A stretch of DNA of 6,294 nt from Pseudomonadota bacterium (GCA_023432025.1 JAEYVE010000112.1:1-6294), one strand, 5' to 3'. Positions 1 to 6,226 are shown, numbered from the stretch's first letter. Notes: generated by a model from the letters alone, not told the origin. Numbers and translations: made by a program.

Positions 1-1
1 G

Positions 2-1015
2 AGCCAAGCGCAGCCGTACCCCCCGCAGCCGTACGGAAGCGCCCCCTACGGCAGCACGCAGCCTCAAGGCCCCTACGCGCAGGGTCCTTACGCGCAGGGT
101 CCTTATCCCGCTGCGCCACAGCAGCCGACAGGACACACGCCCCCTGACTCGCAGCCTTCACAACCGACGGGCGCCGGGACGTATCAGCAACCCGCCACGG
201 CAGCCGCAGCTGATCCGATCTCGCTCGTGGACACCGCGTACCTGCGCGCCACGGCCCAGGGCATTCTCGCCGAGCTCGTTGCCGCTCTGCCGGCCGCACA
301 GCAGGGGCGCGTCGCCGGCATTCCCATGGTGTTCGATCCCGAACCGGGGGAGGTCAACGCCTTCGCCGCATGCACGCAGCAGGGTCGCTCGCTGATGGCC
401 ATCAGCGACGGCTTGCTCGACGTCGCTGCTCACCTCGCGCAAGCGGCAGCCAACGACGAATTCTTCGGAACGCGCAAAGTCGACGAGTACGTCGCGCTTT
501 TGGCGCGCCATCAGGCGCCCGGGCAGCCCTTGCTGCGGCCCGCGGCAGGCTTTTTCGACCCGAGCCACGCGCTCGACGCGCGCCGCATCGCCCGACAACA
601 CGCGCTCTTCGAAGAGCAAGTCGCGTTCGTGCTGGGCCACGAGCTAGCGCACCACTACTTGGGTCACCTGCCCTGCACTGCGAGCGGCGCATTCGCCGTC
701 ACCGCTTCGGAGCTGAACGCAGCGTTGTCGGGCGCGGTGCCGCTTCTCAATCAGCCCAACGAGCTCGCCTCGGACGTGGCCGGCACCAACAACGTGCTCC
801 GCGCCGGAGCCCGTCGCACCACCGGCAACCGTTGGACGGAGGGGGGCGGCCTCTTGACCATGCGCTTCTTCATCGCGCTCGAGCAGCTCACGCCGGCGGA
901 CGTCGTGTTTGCGTTCGAACGCTCCCACCCCGCGGCGCTCATTCGACAGCCGGTCATCCAGCAGACGGCCGCCACGTACCGCGCGACGGGCGGGGCCACG
1001 CTGTTTCCGTTCTGA
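2..1015 (+). CDS. M48-type zinc metallopeptidase, 5'-partial
   Basis: Probable zinc-dependent endopeptidase of the M48 (Ste24/HtpX/BepA-like) group; its substrate cannot be told. The frame is open from the window edge, and 337 residues are visible up to TGA at 1013-1015. A GTG at 227 could be read as a start, but codons upstream of it are open and make a Pro/Gln/Tyr-rich tail, so the gene most likely begins outside the window. The zinc site is HELAHHYLGH at 638-667 (HExxH plus the downstream GH seen in M48). The likely third ligand is the Glu in NELASD (Glu codon 761-763), about 41 residues on. An upstream VNAFAA and a late SHPAALIR segment match the family's NAFA strand and HP..R motif. No membrane helix is visible, so the visible part looks soluble. 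The low-complexity N-terminus suggests a linker to a domain lying to the left. Family call is firm; role unknown. Confidence 0.85.
   Translation, partial: SQAQPYPPQPYGSAPYGSTQPQGPYAQGPYAQGPYPAAPQQPTGHTPPDSQPSQPTGAGTYQQPATAAAADPISLVDTAYLRATAQGILAELVAALPAAQQGRVAGIPMVFDPEPGEVNAFAACTQQGRSLMAISDGLLDVAAHLAQAAANDEFFGTRKVDEYVALLARHQAPGQPLLRPAAGFFDPSHALDARRIARQHALFEEQVAFVLGHELAHHYLGHLPCTASGAFAVTASELNAALSGAVPLLNQPNELASDVAGTNNVLRAGARRTTGNRWTEGGGLLTMRFFIALEQLTPADVVFAFERSHPAALIRQPVIQQTAATYRATGGATLFPF
71..109 (+). repeat. 15-bp in-frame tandem repeat (PYAQG)
   Basis: Two full 15-bp units (71-85 and 86-100, differing by one base) and a partial third encode PYAQG-PYAQG-PYP. They sit inside the Pro/Gln/Tyr-rich tail of the metallopeptidase gene. 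The surrounding codons (QPYPPQPYGSAPYG) are a looser version of the same theme, so this is probably a flexible linker that grows and shrinks by slippage. Confidence 0.7.
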
Positions 1016-1061
1016 CGCCCGGCTCGGACACGCCGTCCCGTTTCGACGCGCGGGGTTTGAC

Positions 1062-1092
1062 GGGCGTCGAAGTCGGGCGTCGAAGTCGGGCG
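1062..1092. repeat. 13-bp direct tandem repeat, intergenic
   Basis: The unit GGGCGTCGAAGTC occurs at 1062-1074 and 1075-1087, followed by a partial GGGCG at 1088-1092. It lies in the 139-base gap between the metallopeptidase stop and the FlhB-like start. It could be a direct-repeat protein-binding site or simple slippage; nothing in the sequence decides. Confidence 0.6.
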
Positions 1093-1140
1093 ACGCGGAT
1101 CCGGGCGCGGAGACGCGGCTCGCGCCATCGCGCGGGCCAT

Positions 1141-1146
1141 GATAGT
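1141..1146 (+). promoter_or_regulatory. Candidate -10 element, FlhB-like gene
   Basis: GATAGT matches TATAAT at four of six positions and ends 8 bases before the GTG at 1155. No -35 match is seen at normal spacing, and there is no Shine-Dalgarno sequence before the GTG. If real, transcription would begin at or next to the start codon, giving a leaderless mRNA. This is a weak, spacing-based suggestion. Confidence 0.2.
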
Positions 1147-1154
1147 CGCCGAAC

Positions 1155-1895
1155 GTGGCCGGGGGAGGATCGTCCGCAGAGCTCGCAGAAGCACGTCGCC
1201 GAGGAGACGTCGCGGTCTCACGCCGCCTAGCCGCCGCGCTGGGGCTCGGCGCGGGCGCGCTGTCGCTGCTCTTTGTCGCTCGAAACGCCTGGGACTCCTG
1301 TGGCGCGCTCCTGCGCCGGAGCATTGCGCTCGCTTCGGCACCCGAGCCGCCCTCGGCGCAGGACTTGGGTCGCGATGCCATGCTTTCGCTCGCATCCATC
1401 CTCGCAACTACGCTGGCGCCTCTGGTGGTCGCTTTCGCGCTCGGCGCGCTGGCTGGCTCGCTGATCCAAGGGGGCCTGTGTTGGCGAGCGCGACGCGCGA
1501 AAGAACGCCCCCTCGAGCCGTACCTTCGTGTCTTGCTCGGCTGCGCGTGCGCACTGGCTCTCACCCTCCTCCTAGCGCATCTCGTGCTGCGTTCGAGCGT
1601 GGAGCTCCAAGCCGCGCTCGAGCCCCACCTCGCGCTCTCCCGCCCCTCGATACTCGAGGGCCTCGGACGCGTGCTCGACGTAGGCAGCGCGGGCGCCGCC
1701 GCCATCGTGACTTGGACGGTTCTTGCGTGCGCCGCGTTCGGGGCGCTCGACGCCGTCATCGAGCGAGCAGCGTGGCGACGACGTCAATCGTCGTCATCCG
1801 CTGACGAGCGCCGACAGCAGCGCGCCCGCGAGGTCGCGCCCGAGGTTCGCGCTGCTCGCCGCGAGGCGCACAAGCGCCTCGCGGCTTTGCGCTGA
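1155..1895 (+). CDS. FlhB/SctU-like export apparatus membrane protein lacking switch domain
   Basis: A 246-residue membrane protein resembling the N-terminal membrane half of FlhB/YscU/SctU, the type III export-gate protein that switches substrate specificity. Residues 12-25 (EARRRGDVAVSRRL) match the family's conserved AR..GqVakSrel segment. Four hydrophobic stretches lie near 23-43, 74-106, 123-146 and 177-199, with the family's QGG at 105-107 after the second. The charged tail 216-245 (SADERRQQRAREVAPEVRAA and on) resembles the FlhB linker helix (evk.e.Ke.EGdP.vK.r.R...). The chain stops there: the autocleavage NPTH site and C-terminal domain are absent, against about 350 residues in full-length members. 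The region between helices 2 and 3 is shortened. GTG 1155 is the only reasonable start, since an in-frame stop lies at 1143-1145; no ribosome binding site is visible. No other type III genes are in the window. It may be a divergent standalone homologue or a remnant; homology moderately sure, function unknown. Confidence 0.7.
   Translation: MAGGGSSAELAEARRRGDVAVSRRLAAALGLGAGALSLLFVARNAWDSCGALLRRSIALASAPEPPSAQDLGRDAMLSLASILATTLAPLVVAFALGALAGSLIQGGLCWRARRAKERPLEPYLRVLLGCACALALTLLLAHLVLRSSVELQAALEPHLALSRPSILEGLGRVLDVGSAGAAAIVTWTVLACAAFGALDAVIERAAWRRRQSSSSADERRQQRAREVAPEVRAARREAHKRLAALR
1858..1885 (+). other. Perfect 12-bp stem-loop at gene 3' end
   Basis: GCCGCGAGGCGC (1858-1869) and GCGCCTCGCGGC (1874-1885) are perfect reverse complements around a 4-base ACAA loop. 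The hairpin ends 7 bases before the TGA of the FlhB-like gene. Only three T's follow it, so it is not a standard intrinsic terminator. It could stabilise or stop the transcript, or be a by-product of Arg/Ala-rich, GC-rich codons. Confidence 0.5.
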
Positions 1896-1980
1896 AAGCG
1901 CGCACTCGTTCCTCCGCGGCGAGCCTTCGCGAGCACGCCCTCGTTCCTGCTCCGTACCGGGCGAGCCTGGCGCCTCGTGT

Positions 1981-1999
1981 AGTGCGGGAGCACCGCACT
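1981..1999. terminator. Possible bidirectional terminator hairpin
   Basis: AGTGCGG (1981-1987) pairs with CCGCACT (1993-1999) around a 5-base loop. It sits in the 125-base gap between two convergent genes, 21 bases beyond the DUF2905 stop and 85 beyond the FlhB-like stop. Neither strand has a T-run after it, so termination by this hairpin alone is uncertain. The rest of the gap (1896-2020) shows no coding frame I would defend. Confidence 0.3.
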
Positions 2000-2020
2000 C
2001 GGTCGCGCTTTGCCTTCCCA

Positions 2021-2251
2021 CTACTTGCGGAACAGATGCAAAAGCAAAGAAACGACCGCGCTCAAGAGCAGACACGTCGCGAGCGGAAAGTACACGCTGC
2101 CGTGTTTGCCTCGCCAACTGAAGTCGCCAGGCAGCCGTCCCAAGAAACGAAGGTGCGGCACCTTGTCCAGGATCAGAAGCACGACACCGAGCAACGCGAT
2201 GCCGAGACCGAGAGCCAACAGGCCTTTTCCGAGGCTGGAAAGTGAGGTCAT
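2021..2251 (-). CDS. DUF2905 family small membrane protein
   Basis: A 76-residue inner-membrane protein of the DUF2905 family, whose function is not known. The layout is typical: a first helix at about 7-28, the signature GRLPGDF at 38-44, a short basic stretch (WRGKHG), then YFPLAT opening a second helix at about 54-74, and a basic end (FRK). The length fits the family's usual 65-80 residues. I chose ATG at 2249-2251. An in-frame extension to 2401 exists, but its extra 50 residues are Arg/Pro-rich with no family match and look like untranslated sequence. Upstream of the ATG only a weak AGAG is seen, about 4 bases away. It converges with the FlhB-like gene and diverges from the lipoprotein gene, so it appears to be transcribed alone. 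Confidence 0.85.
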   Translation of the reverse strand: MTSLSSLGKGLLALGLGIALLGVVLLILDKVPHLRFLGRLPGDFSWRGKHGSVYFPLATCLLLSAVVSLLLHLFRK

Positions 2252-2433
2252 ACGCTCTGGTGCGTCCCGCGCTGGATCCGTACCCCACGGTGCTCGTGCC
2301 CCCAAGCCGGCGGACGGCCAAGGGCGTCGCCGGCGCGTCACCGACGCCTGCGAAACGGCTCTTCGGAAAGCCCGGAGAAACAGAGTTTTTGGCCGTCCCA
2401 AGCTGACTCAGGGGTGCTAGCCTGCGGCTTACA
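2252..2433. promoter_or_regulatory. Divergent intergenic promoter region
   Basis: These 182 bases separate the starts of two divergently read genes and must hold both promoters if each gene is expressed alone. A 7-bp inverted repeat (GGCGTCG at 2323-2329, CGACGCC at 2342-2348) is present. A short A/T-rich patch (about 2377-2390) stands out from the GC-rich background and is a reasonable place for promoter or regulator contact. On the minus strand TTGGGG and TACGGA are 17 bases apart, a poor match to a housekeeping promoter for the DUF2905 gene. No operator could be assigned. Confidence 0.4.
2415..2423 (+). promoter_or_regulatory. Candidate extended -10, lipoprotein gene
   Basis: TGCTAGCCT fits the extended -10 pattern TGnTAnnnT, with the hexamer TAGCCT at 2418-2423. 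No -35 box lies at a normal distance; the nearest TTGGCC (2389-2394) is 23 bases away. Transcription from here would start only a few bases before the TTG at 2434, leaving no room for a ribosome binding site. Confidence 0.25.
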
Positions 2434-4170
2434 TTGAGGACGAATCACGCTGTTGTTTGGCTCGGTGGGGCGCTTTTGGCTGGCGCCTCGGGCTGTGGGT
2501 CCCTCATCGGGCTCGACGACTATCGAGTCACCGACAGCGGGAGCTCCGCGGGCGGCACCGCCTCGGGAGGCACGGCCACGGGGGGCAGGGCGACGGGGGG
2601 CAGCGGAAGTGGTGGAGACGCCACCTCCGGCGGCAGTTCGTCCGGCGGCGCGCGCCCCACGTGTGAGACCGACTGTGACGACGGAAACGACTGCACGGTG
2701 GACTCCTGCAGACGAGGTGAGTGCGTTCACTCGCCGTTGGACGTCGGGGAAGAGTGCGAGAGCGGCTTTTGCGACGACCGTGCAGAGTGTGTGTCGTGTG
2801 TGGATGACCAACCCGACTTCACCATGGACTCGGGCTGCAGCGCCGTCACCCCGCGGTGCGTCGAAAACGCGCAGGGCGAGACGTCCTGCATGGGTTGCAT
2901 GGTGAGCGCCGACTGCAACGACGGCAACGATTGCACCGAAGAGTCGTGCGAGGACCACTGGTGCGTCGTCACTCCGGTCGCCGCGGGGAGCGTCTGTGGG
3001 GACGGTCGCTCCTGTAGCAATGCGGGCACCTGCGAGCGCTGCTGGGACACCCAGCTCGACAGCGAGCAGGACGCCGGGTGCCCAAGCGGTGCTCCCGTTT
3101 GCGCGACGGTCGACGGCACGCTCGTGTGCACCGGCTGTACCACCCAAAGCGACTGCGAGGATGACAACCCCTGCACCTCGGAGCTCTGCAACGAAGCGCG
3201 CGAGTGCGTGTACTCGACGGTGGACGCGGGCACCGCGTGCTCGGGCGGCGTGTGCAATGGCGAGGCAGGCGCCGAAGGATGTGTCACCTGCGTGGACAAC
3301 AACGAAGGCAGAGGACTCTCCGACGCGGACGCGGGGTGCACCGACGCGGAGCCTTTCTGTGTCGACGGCTCGGGCGGCACGACGTGCCAGCGGTGCGTCG
3401 ACGACGACGCGGGGACGGCGCTCTCGGACGTCGACACCGGCTGCACCGGGGCGGCGCCCTTCTGCGTGAACGGCTCGGCGTGTGTCGCGTGCCTGAACGA
3501 GGCGCACTGTGACGACGGCATCGCCTGCACCACGGACTCGTGCAACGAAGGGGTCTGTGGTCACGCGGAGGTTCACTCCGCTTGCCCGTACGACGCGACC
3601 GGCAACGCTTGTGGTCGCTGCTCGGCGAGCGCTCCCGCCGGAACCGGCTGCGGTTTGGGCACAGCTCCCACCGAAAGCACGAACTTGCTCTCGAACGGCA
3701 GCTTCGAAGACGGCCTCGCTCCTTGGCTGCAGTACTCGAGCAACAACTACTCGGTTCGGACGCAAATCGACTCGTACGCCGGGGGCTGGTCCTGCTGGCT
3801 CGGCGGGGACGAAGACGAAGAGAGCCGCGTTTGGCAGACGGTAACGCTTTCGCCCAACGCCGTTTGGGTCAGAGTTTCCGGCTTCGTGCAGCGTGAAACC
3901 GCGCAGGGCGAGGACGGCAAGGACGTCGCCTGGGCCCGAGTGTACGAAGACGTAGAGCGCCAAAGGCTCCTCGCGGAGCCGTTCGGGTGGACGAGCGGGG
4001 ACGCCGTTTGGTCGCCCTTCGGCGCGGCGCGCAGCAGCGGGTTTTCCGCGGCAGGGCGAGCCGGCCAAGAGATCACGCTCGAGCTCGGCGCCATCACCTC
4101 GGACGAGCCCGCCGGCTACACCAACTTCTACTTCGACGCCGTGTCGCTCACTCAGTACACGTGTCCTTGA
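2434..4170 (+). CDS. Predicted Cys-rich repeat lipoprotein with C-terminal CBM-like domain
   Basis: A 578-residue predicted secreted lipoprotein. Residues 1-21 form a short signal (one Arg, then hydrophobic VVWLGGALLAGASGC) with lipidation expected at Cys21. GSLIGLDDYR follows, a sequence style common in myxobacterial lipoproteins. Residues 36-74 are a Gly/Ser/Thr linker. Residues 77-406 carry 49 cysteines in two module types: A, CxDGxxCTxxxC, and B, Cv(D)...DxGC...P.C...C..C. After Asn417, NGSFEDGLAPW opens a roughly 160-residue beta-rich domain ending FYFDAVSLTQYTCP; this resembles CBM4_9-type galactose-binding sandwiches, and Cys454 and Cys577 could pair. The likely place is the outer membrane surface, perhaps binding a sugar or a matrix component; the ligand is unknown. 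The start is TTG at 2434, needed to give a full signal peptide. An in-frame stop at 2404-2406 leaves only a CTG upstream, and no Shine-Dalgarno is visible. It ends 19 bases from the convergent 4190-5419 gene. Confidence 0.85.
   Translation: MRTNHAVVWLGGALLAGASGCGSLIGLDDYRVTDSGSSAGGTASGGTATGGRATGGSGSGGDATSGGSSSGGARPTCETDCDDGNDCTVDSCRRGECVHSPLDVGEECESGFCDDRAECVSCVDDQPDFTMDSGCSAVTPRCVENAQGETSCMGCMVSADCNDGNDCTEESCEDHWCVVTPVAAGSVCGDGRSCSNAGTCERCWDTQLDSEQDAGCPSGAPVCATVDGTLVCTGCTTQSDCEDDNPCTSELCNEARECVYSTVDAGTACSGGVCNGEAGAEGCVTCVDNNEGRGLSDADAGCTDAEPFCVDGSGGTTCQRCVDDDAGTALSDVDTGCTGAAPFCVNGSACVACLNEAHCDDGIACTTDSCNEGVCGHAEVHSACPYDATGNACGRCSASAPAGTGCGLGTAPTESTNLLSNGSFEDGLAPWLQYSSNNYSVRTQIDSYAGGWSCWLGGDEDEESRVWQTVTLSPNAVWVRVSGFVQRETAQGEDGKDVAWARVYEDVERQRLLAEPFGWTSGDAVWSPFGAARSSGFSAAGRAGQEITLELGAITSDEPAGYTNFYFDAVSLTQYTCP
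2662..3621 (+). repeat. Alternating Cys-rich protein repeats (A-B-A-B-A-B-B-A)
   Basis: Within the lipoprotein, module A (C..DG..CT...C....C) occurs at residues 77-97, 161-177, 241-258 and 359-375. Module B (about 33 residues, DxGC then P.C then C..C) occurs at 122-155, 203-235, 286-321 and 321-353. The order is A1 B1 A2 B2 A3 B3 B4 A4. B3 and B4 are adjacent and the most alike (both LSD.D.GCT.A.PFCV), which points to a later duplication of one B unit. The repeats have diverged at the DNA level, so this is not a recent tandem array. Confidence 0.75.
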
Positions 4171-4189
4171 GGCCGCACGGGCGCCGAGC

Positions 4190-5419
4190 TCAGCTACACA
4201 GCGCTTCCCACGTTTCCGCGGCCTCGGGCTCGTCGAAGCTGCGTGACAGCTGCGCCAAGAGCCGTGCGCAGGCCCTTTCTCCTCGTTCGTCCCGACCTTC
4301 GCGGGAACGAGCCAGGGCATGCAATGCCTCGATGAAGGCCTCGCGCGGACGCCCCGAAGCGCTCAGCCCCACGGCGAGCGCGAGGCGCGCGCGACACTGC
4401 TCGGAGGGGCTCGAGTCGAGGCTGCCTTGCTGCGCCGCTCGCAAGGCCCGCAAAGCCTCCGCGGACTCGCCGCGCACGAGATTCGCCATGGCGTCCAGAC
4501 GCACGGCGAGCGCCTCCTGCTTTTTCTCGCGGTAAGCCGCCGCCATGCGGTCCAGGCTCGAGGCGTCACGTCGCTCGAGCACGTCCGCGACGTTGCCGGG
4601 GAAAACGCTGTCCGTTTCGACGCGCACCGCCGTGGCGGCTTGTCGAAAGCGCTCCACCTCGTCCGAACGAAGCGACCGTGGCGCCTCCTCGGGCTCTCCT
4701 CTTTCCACCCCCGCTACGGATTCGAGCTCCTCGACGAGGGGGACGAGATCCACCGAGTCCAACTCGACCGCTTCGGGCTCGGACTGCGCCGGCTCGGGCT
4801 CTGGAATGGGATGCAGTGGTCGTGTGATGGCTTCGTGAGAGGAAGGTCCGTCGGCCTGCTCCGGACCGACCCCTATCGAACCCAGACGAGACGCGCGCTC
4901 CGAGTCCAGGTTCTCGGACGGCGGCGCGAGCGAGCGAAGCGGATGCACCAGATCCAAAATGAGCGCCGGCACGGCTTCGCGCCCCGCGCGCGCCGATTTC
5001 GGCGCGCCCGCGGTGCGCAGCTCTCCAGCGGAGGCCTCCACGAGCGTTGGCGAAACCAGCACCTCACCCGGACGAGCAAAATCCGCGAGCTGCGCGGCGT
5101 CCGCGAGGGCATCCCCCGTGCAGAGCGCCATGCGCGAGCCGCCCGTGAGCGTGGTGAGCTCGCCGTGCGTCAGACCGCAGGAAAGCTCGGGGCTGAGCGG
5201 CTCATCCAGCAAAAAATCCACGGCGTCCTGCAGGCCGTCCACCGCGAAGTCGACCGAGATGCTGCCCGGCTGCCAACCGACGATGCGCCCGCCCAGCGCC
5301 GTCGCGCGCTCCGCCAACGGTCGCACCAAGACACTCCACGGCTGCTCGAGCGTCTCCTCCGGAAGCAGAGCCGCGGGTCTGAACCGCACGCAAACGACGA
5401 GGCGCAGCGCGCTTGTCAC
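4190..5419 (-). CDS. Degenerate nucleotide-cyclase-like domain protein with TPR-like C-terminus
   Basis: A 409-residue soluble protein. Residues 5-135 follow the class III adenylate/guanylate cyclase fold order: strand LRLVVCVRF, then helix and GGRIVGWQPGS (43-53), GLTHGE (82-87), and GDALADAAQLADFARPGEVLVS (102-123), against family GGrvvk..GDg, GihtGE and GdavNlAaRL..larpGevlvS. The first metal Asp is not found in the strand, GDG has become PGS, and the transition-state Asn and Arg are Ala106 and Gln110. It should therefore be catalytically dead and may be a binding or regulatory domain. Residues 161-250 are a Pro/acidic linker. Residues 255-409 are helical with Ala/Leu/Arg spacing like TPR units (DRMAAAYREKKQEALAVRLD; SASGRPREAFIEALHALARS). 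Its GTG start overlaps the TGA of the PspA gene by four bases (GTGA), implying translational coupling. A role with PspA in envelope stress signalling is inferred; no close family was recognised by eye. Confidence 0.75.
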   Translation of the reverse strand: MTSALRLVVCVRFRPAALLPEETLEQPWSVLVRPLAERATALGGRIVGWQPGSISVDFAVDGLQDAVDFLLDEPLSPELSCGLTHGELTTLTGGSRMALCTGDALADAAQLADFARPGEVLVSPTLVEASAGELRTAGAPKSARAGREAVPALILDLVHPLRSLAPPSENLDSERASRLGSIGVGPEQADGPSSHEAITRPLHPIPEPEPAQSEPEAVELDSVDLVPLVEELESVAGVERGEPEEAPRSLRSDEVERFRQAATAVRVETDSVFPGNVADVLERRDASSLDRMAAAYREKKQEALAVRLDAMANLVRGESAEALRALRAAQQGSLDSSPSEQCRARLALAVGLSASGRPREAFIEALHALARSREGRDERGERACARLLAQLSRSFDEPEAAETWEALCS

Positions 5420-6144
5420 GGCTCGACTCGAAACCTCCGCTTGATCGCCTGAAGCTCGTCCTCCACCTCGGACGAGGGTTCACTCGGTGACGAGCCCGAA
5501 GCGCCCGCCTCCAAGCTCCGGAAGCGCGCCTCCAGCTCACTTTCGCTGAGCCCCGTCGGTCCGCTGGGCCGAAGCACCTGATCGAGCTCGCGCTGGGCCT
5601 CCACGGCAACCTCGACGCCTTCGATTTCGGCTTCCAAGCGGCGCAGCTCGGAAAAAGCAGAGCCGCCGCGTTCGGCGCCGAGAGCCTCGACCCCACCGCC
5701 TGCGCGCGCCTTCTGGAGCTGGACCGCCAGGGTGCCCTTGGTGGCTTCTATCTCCGTGATGCGCTTTTCCATGCGCTCGAGATCGCTCTTCATTTCCAAA
5801 GCCTGTGCGCGCCGCTCGGAGCGGAGCGCCTCCGCCTGCGTACGCTCTTGCTCGACTCGGCGCCTCTGGAGCAAAGCTGCGCGCGCCAGCTCGTCGTCCC
5901 CGCTCTTCACGGCCAGCTCCGCCCGACTGTTCCAGCGCTCGATTTGGCCGCTGAGCTCCTCGACCCGCGCCTTGAGCTGTCGCTCTGCCGCGACCCCGCT
6001 CACCACCTCACGTCGCGCGGCCCGAAGCTGCTCGCGCATTTCACGCAAGGTTTGCTCAATCGACTTCTTGGGGTCGTCCATCTTGTCCAGCAGCGCGTCG
6101 AAGCTCTGCGAGATGGAGCGTCCCATGCGTCCGAAAACGGTCAT
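5416..6144 (-). CDS. pspA: PspA/IM30 (phage shock protein A) family protein
   Basis: Peripheral inner-membrane protein of the ESCRT-III-like PspA/IM30/Vipp1 family, which assembles on stressed membranes and helps preserve them. With ATG 6142-6144 it has 242 residues (E. coli PspA 222). It opens MTVFGRMGRSISQSFDALLD, the family's amphipathic helix and ALL.K.DP start. A long Arg/Glu/Ala-rich coiled coil follows, with the conserved AVKSGDDELARAALLQR segment (family A...G..dLAr.AL) and a later F..L..EIEG region. The C-terminus (SSPSEPSSEVEDELQAIKRR) is a Ser/acidic linker plus a short helix. An alternative ATG at 6190-6192 would add 16 residues (MLFVKNLLFAHGILEG) with no family match, from DNA that is less GC-rich than the gene, so I prefer 6144. 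A GAAGG lies only one base from that ATG, so the ribosome site is unclear. It is the first gene of a two-gene unit with 4190-5419. No pspF, pspB or pspC is in view. Confidence 0.88.
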   Translation of the reverse strand: MTVFGRMGRSISQSFDALLDKMDDPKKSIEQTLREMREQLRAARREVVSGVAAERQLKARVEELSGQIERWNSRAELAVKSGDDELARAALLQRRRVEQERTQAEALRSERRAQALEMKSDLERMEKRITEIEATKGTLAVQLQKARAGGGVEALGAERGGSAFSELRRLEAEIEGVEVAVEAQRELDQVLRPSGPTGLSESELEARFRSLEAGASGSSPSEPSSEVEDELQAIKRRFRVEP

Positions 6145-6226
6145 GCCTTCAAGAATGCCATGAGCGAAGAGCAAGTTCTTCACAAAAAGCATGTCCGCAA
6201 AGCTGCAGCGCGCTCCAAAGCGCTAC
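6145..6226 (-). promoter_or_regulatory. Leader/promoter region of the pspA unit
   Basis: These 82 bases lie between a strong minus-strand terminator and the pspA start, so the promoter of the two-gene unit is expected here. The stretch is visibly richer in A/T than the rest of the window. I looked for a sigma-54 GG-N10-GC pair, as drives E. coli pspA, and did not find one. No good -35/-10 pair was seen either, so the region is assigned by position only. Confidence 0.4.

Noticed and set aside
644..1759. 371-residue open frame on the minus strand
   Set aside because: It spans the metallopeptidase end and most of the FlhB-like gene on the opposite strand, and its product is low-complexity Arg/Ser/Ala.
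2252..2401. N-terminal extension of the DUF2905 protein
   Set aside because: The extra 50 residues are Arg/Pro-rich and unlike DUF2905 members, which start just before the first helix, as the ATG at 2251 does.
4171..4189. Terminator between the convergent lipoprotein and cyclase-like genes
   Set aside because: Only 19 bases separate the stops, and no stem followed by T's was seen on either strand.
2338..4320. 660-residue open frame on the minus strand
   Set aside because: It lies opposite the lipoprotein gene, whose signal peptide, cysteine modules and end domain are clear. The antisense product is Arg/Ala/Val-rich with no motif, the usual effect of GC-rich codons lacking stops on the opposite strand.
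4319..5452. 377-residue open frame on the plus strand
   Set aside because: Opposite the cyclase-like gene; the product is Arg/His-rich with no domain, and the minus-strand frame has a clear fold pattern and a coupled start.
6145..6192. Upstream ATG start for PspA
   Set aside because: The added 16 residues precede the conserved PspA amphipathic helix and come from A/T-richer DNA that looks untranslated. It cannot be fully excluded.
6145..6226. Sigma-54 promoter ahead of pspA
   Set aside because: No GG-N10-GC pair with the surrounding consensus was found on the minus strand.
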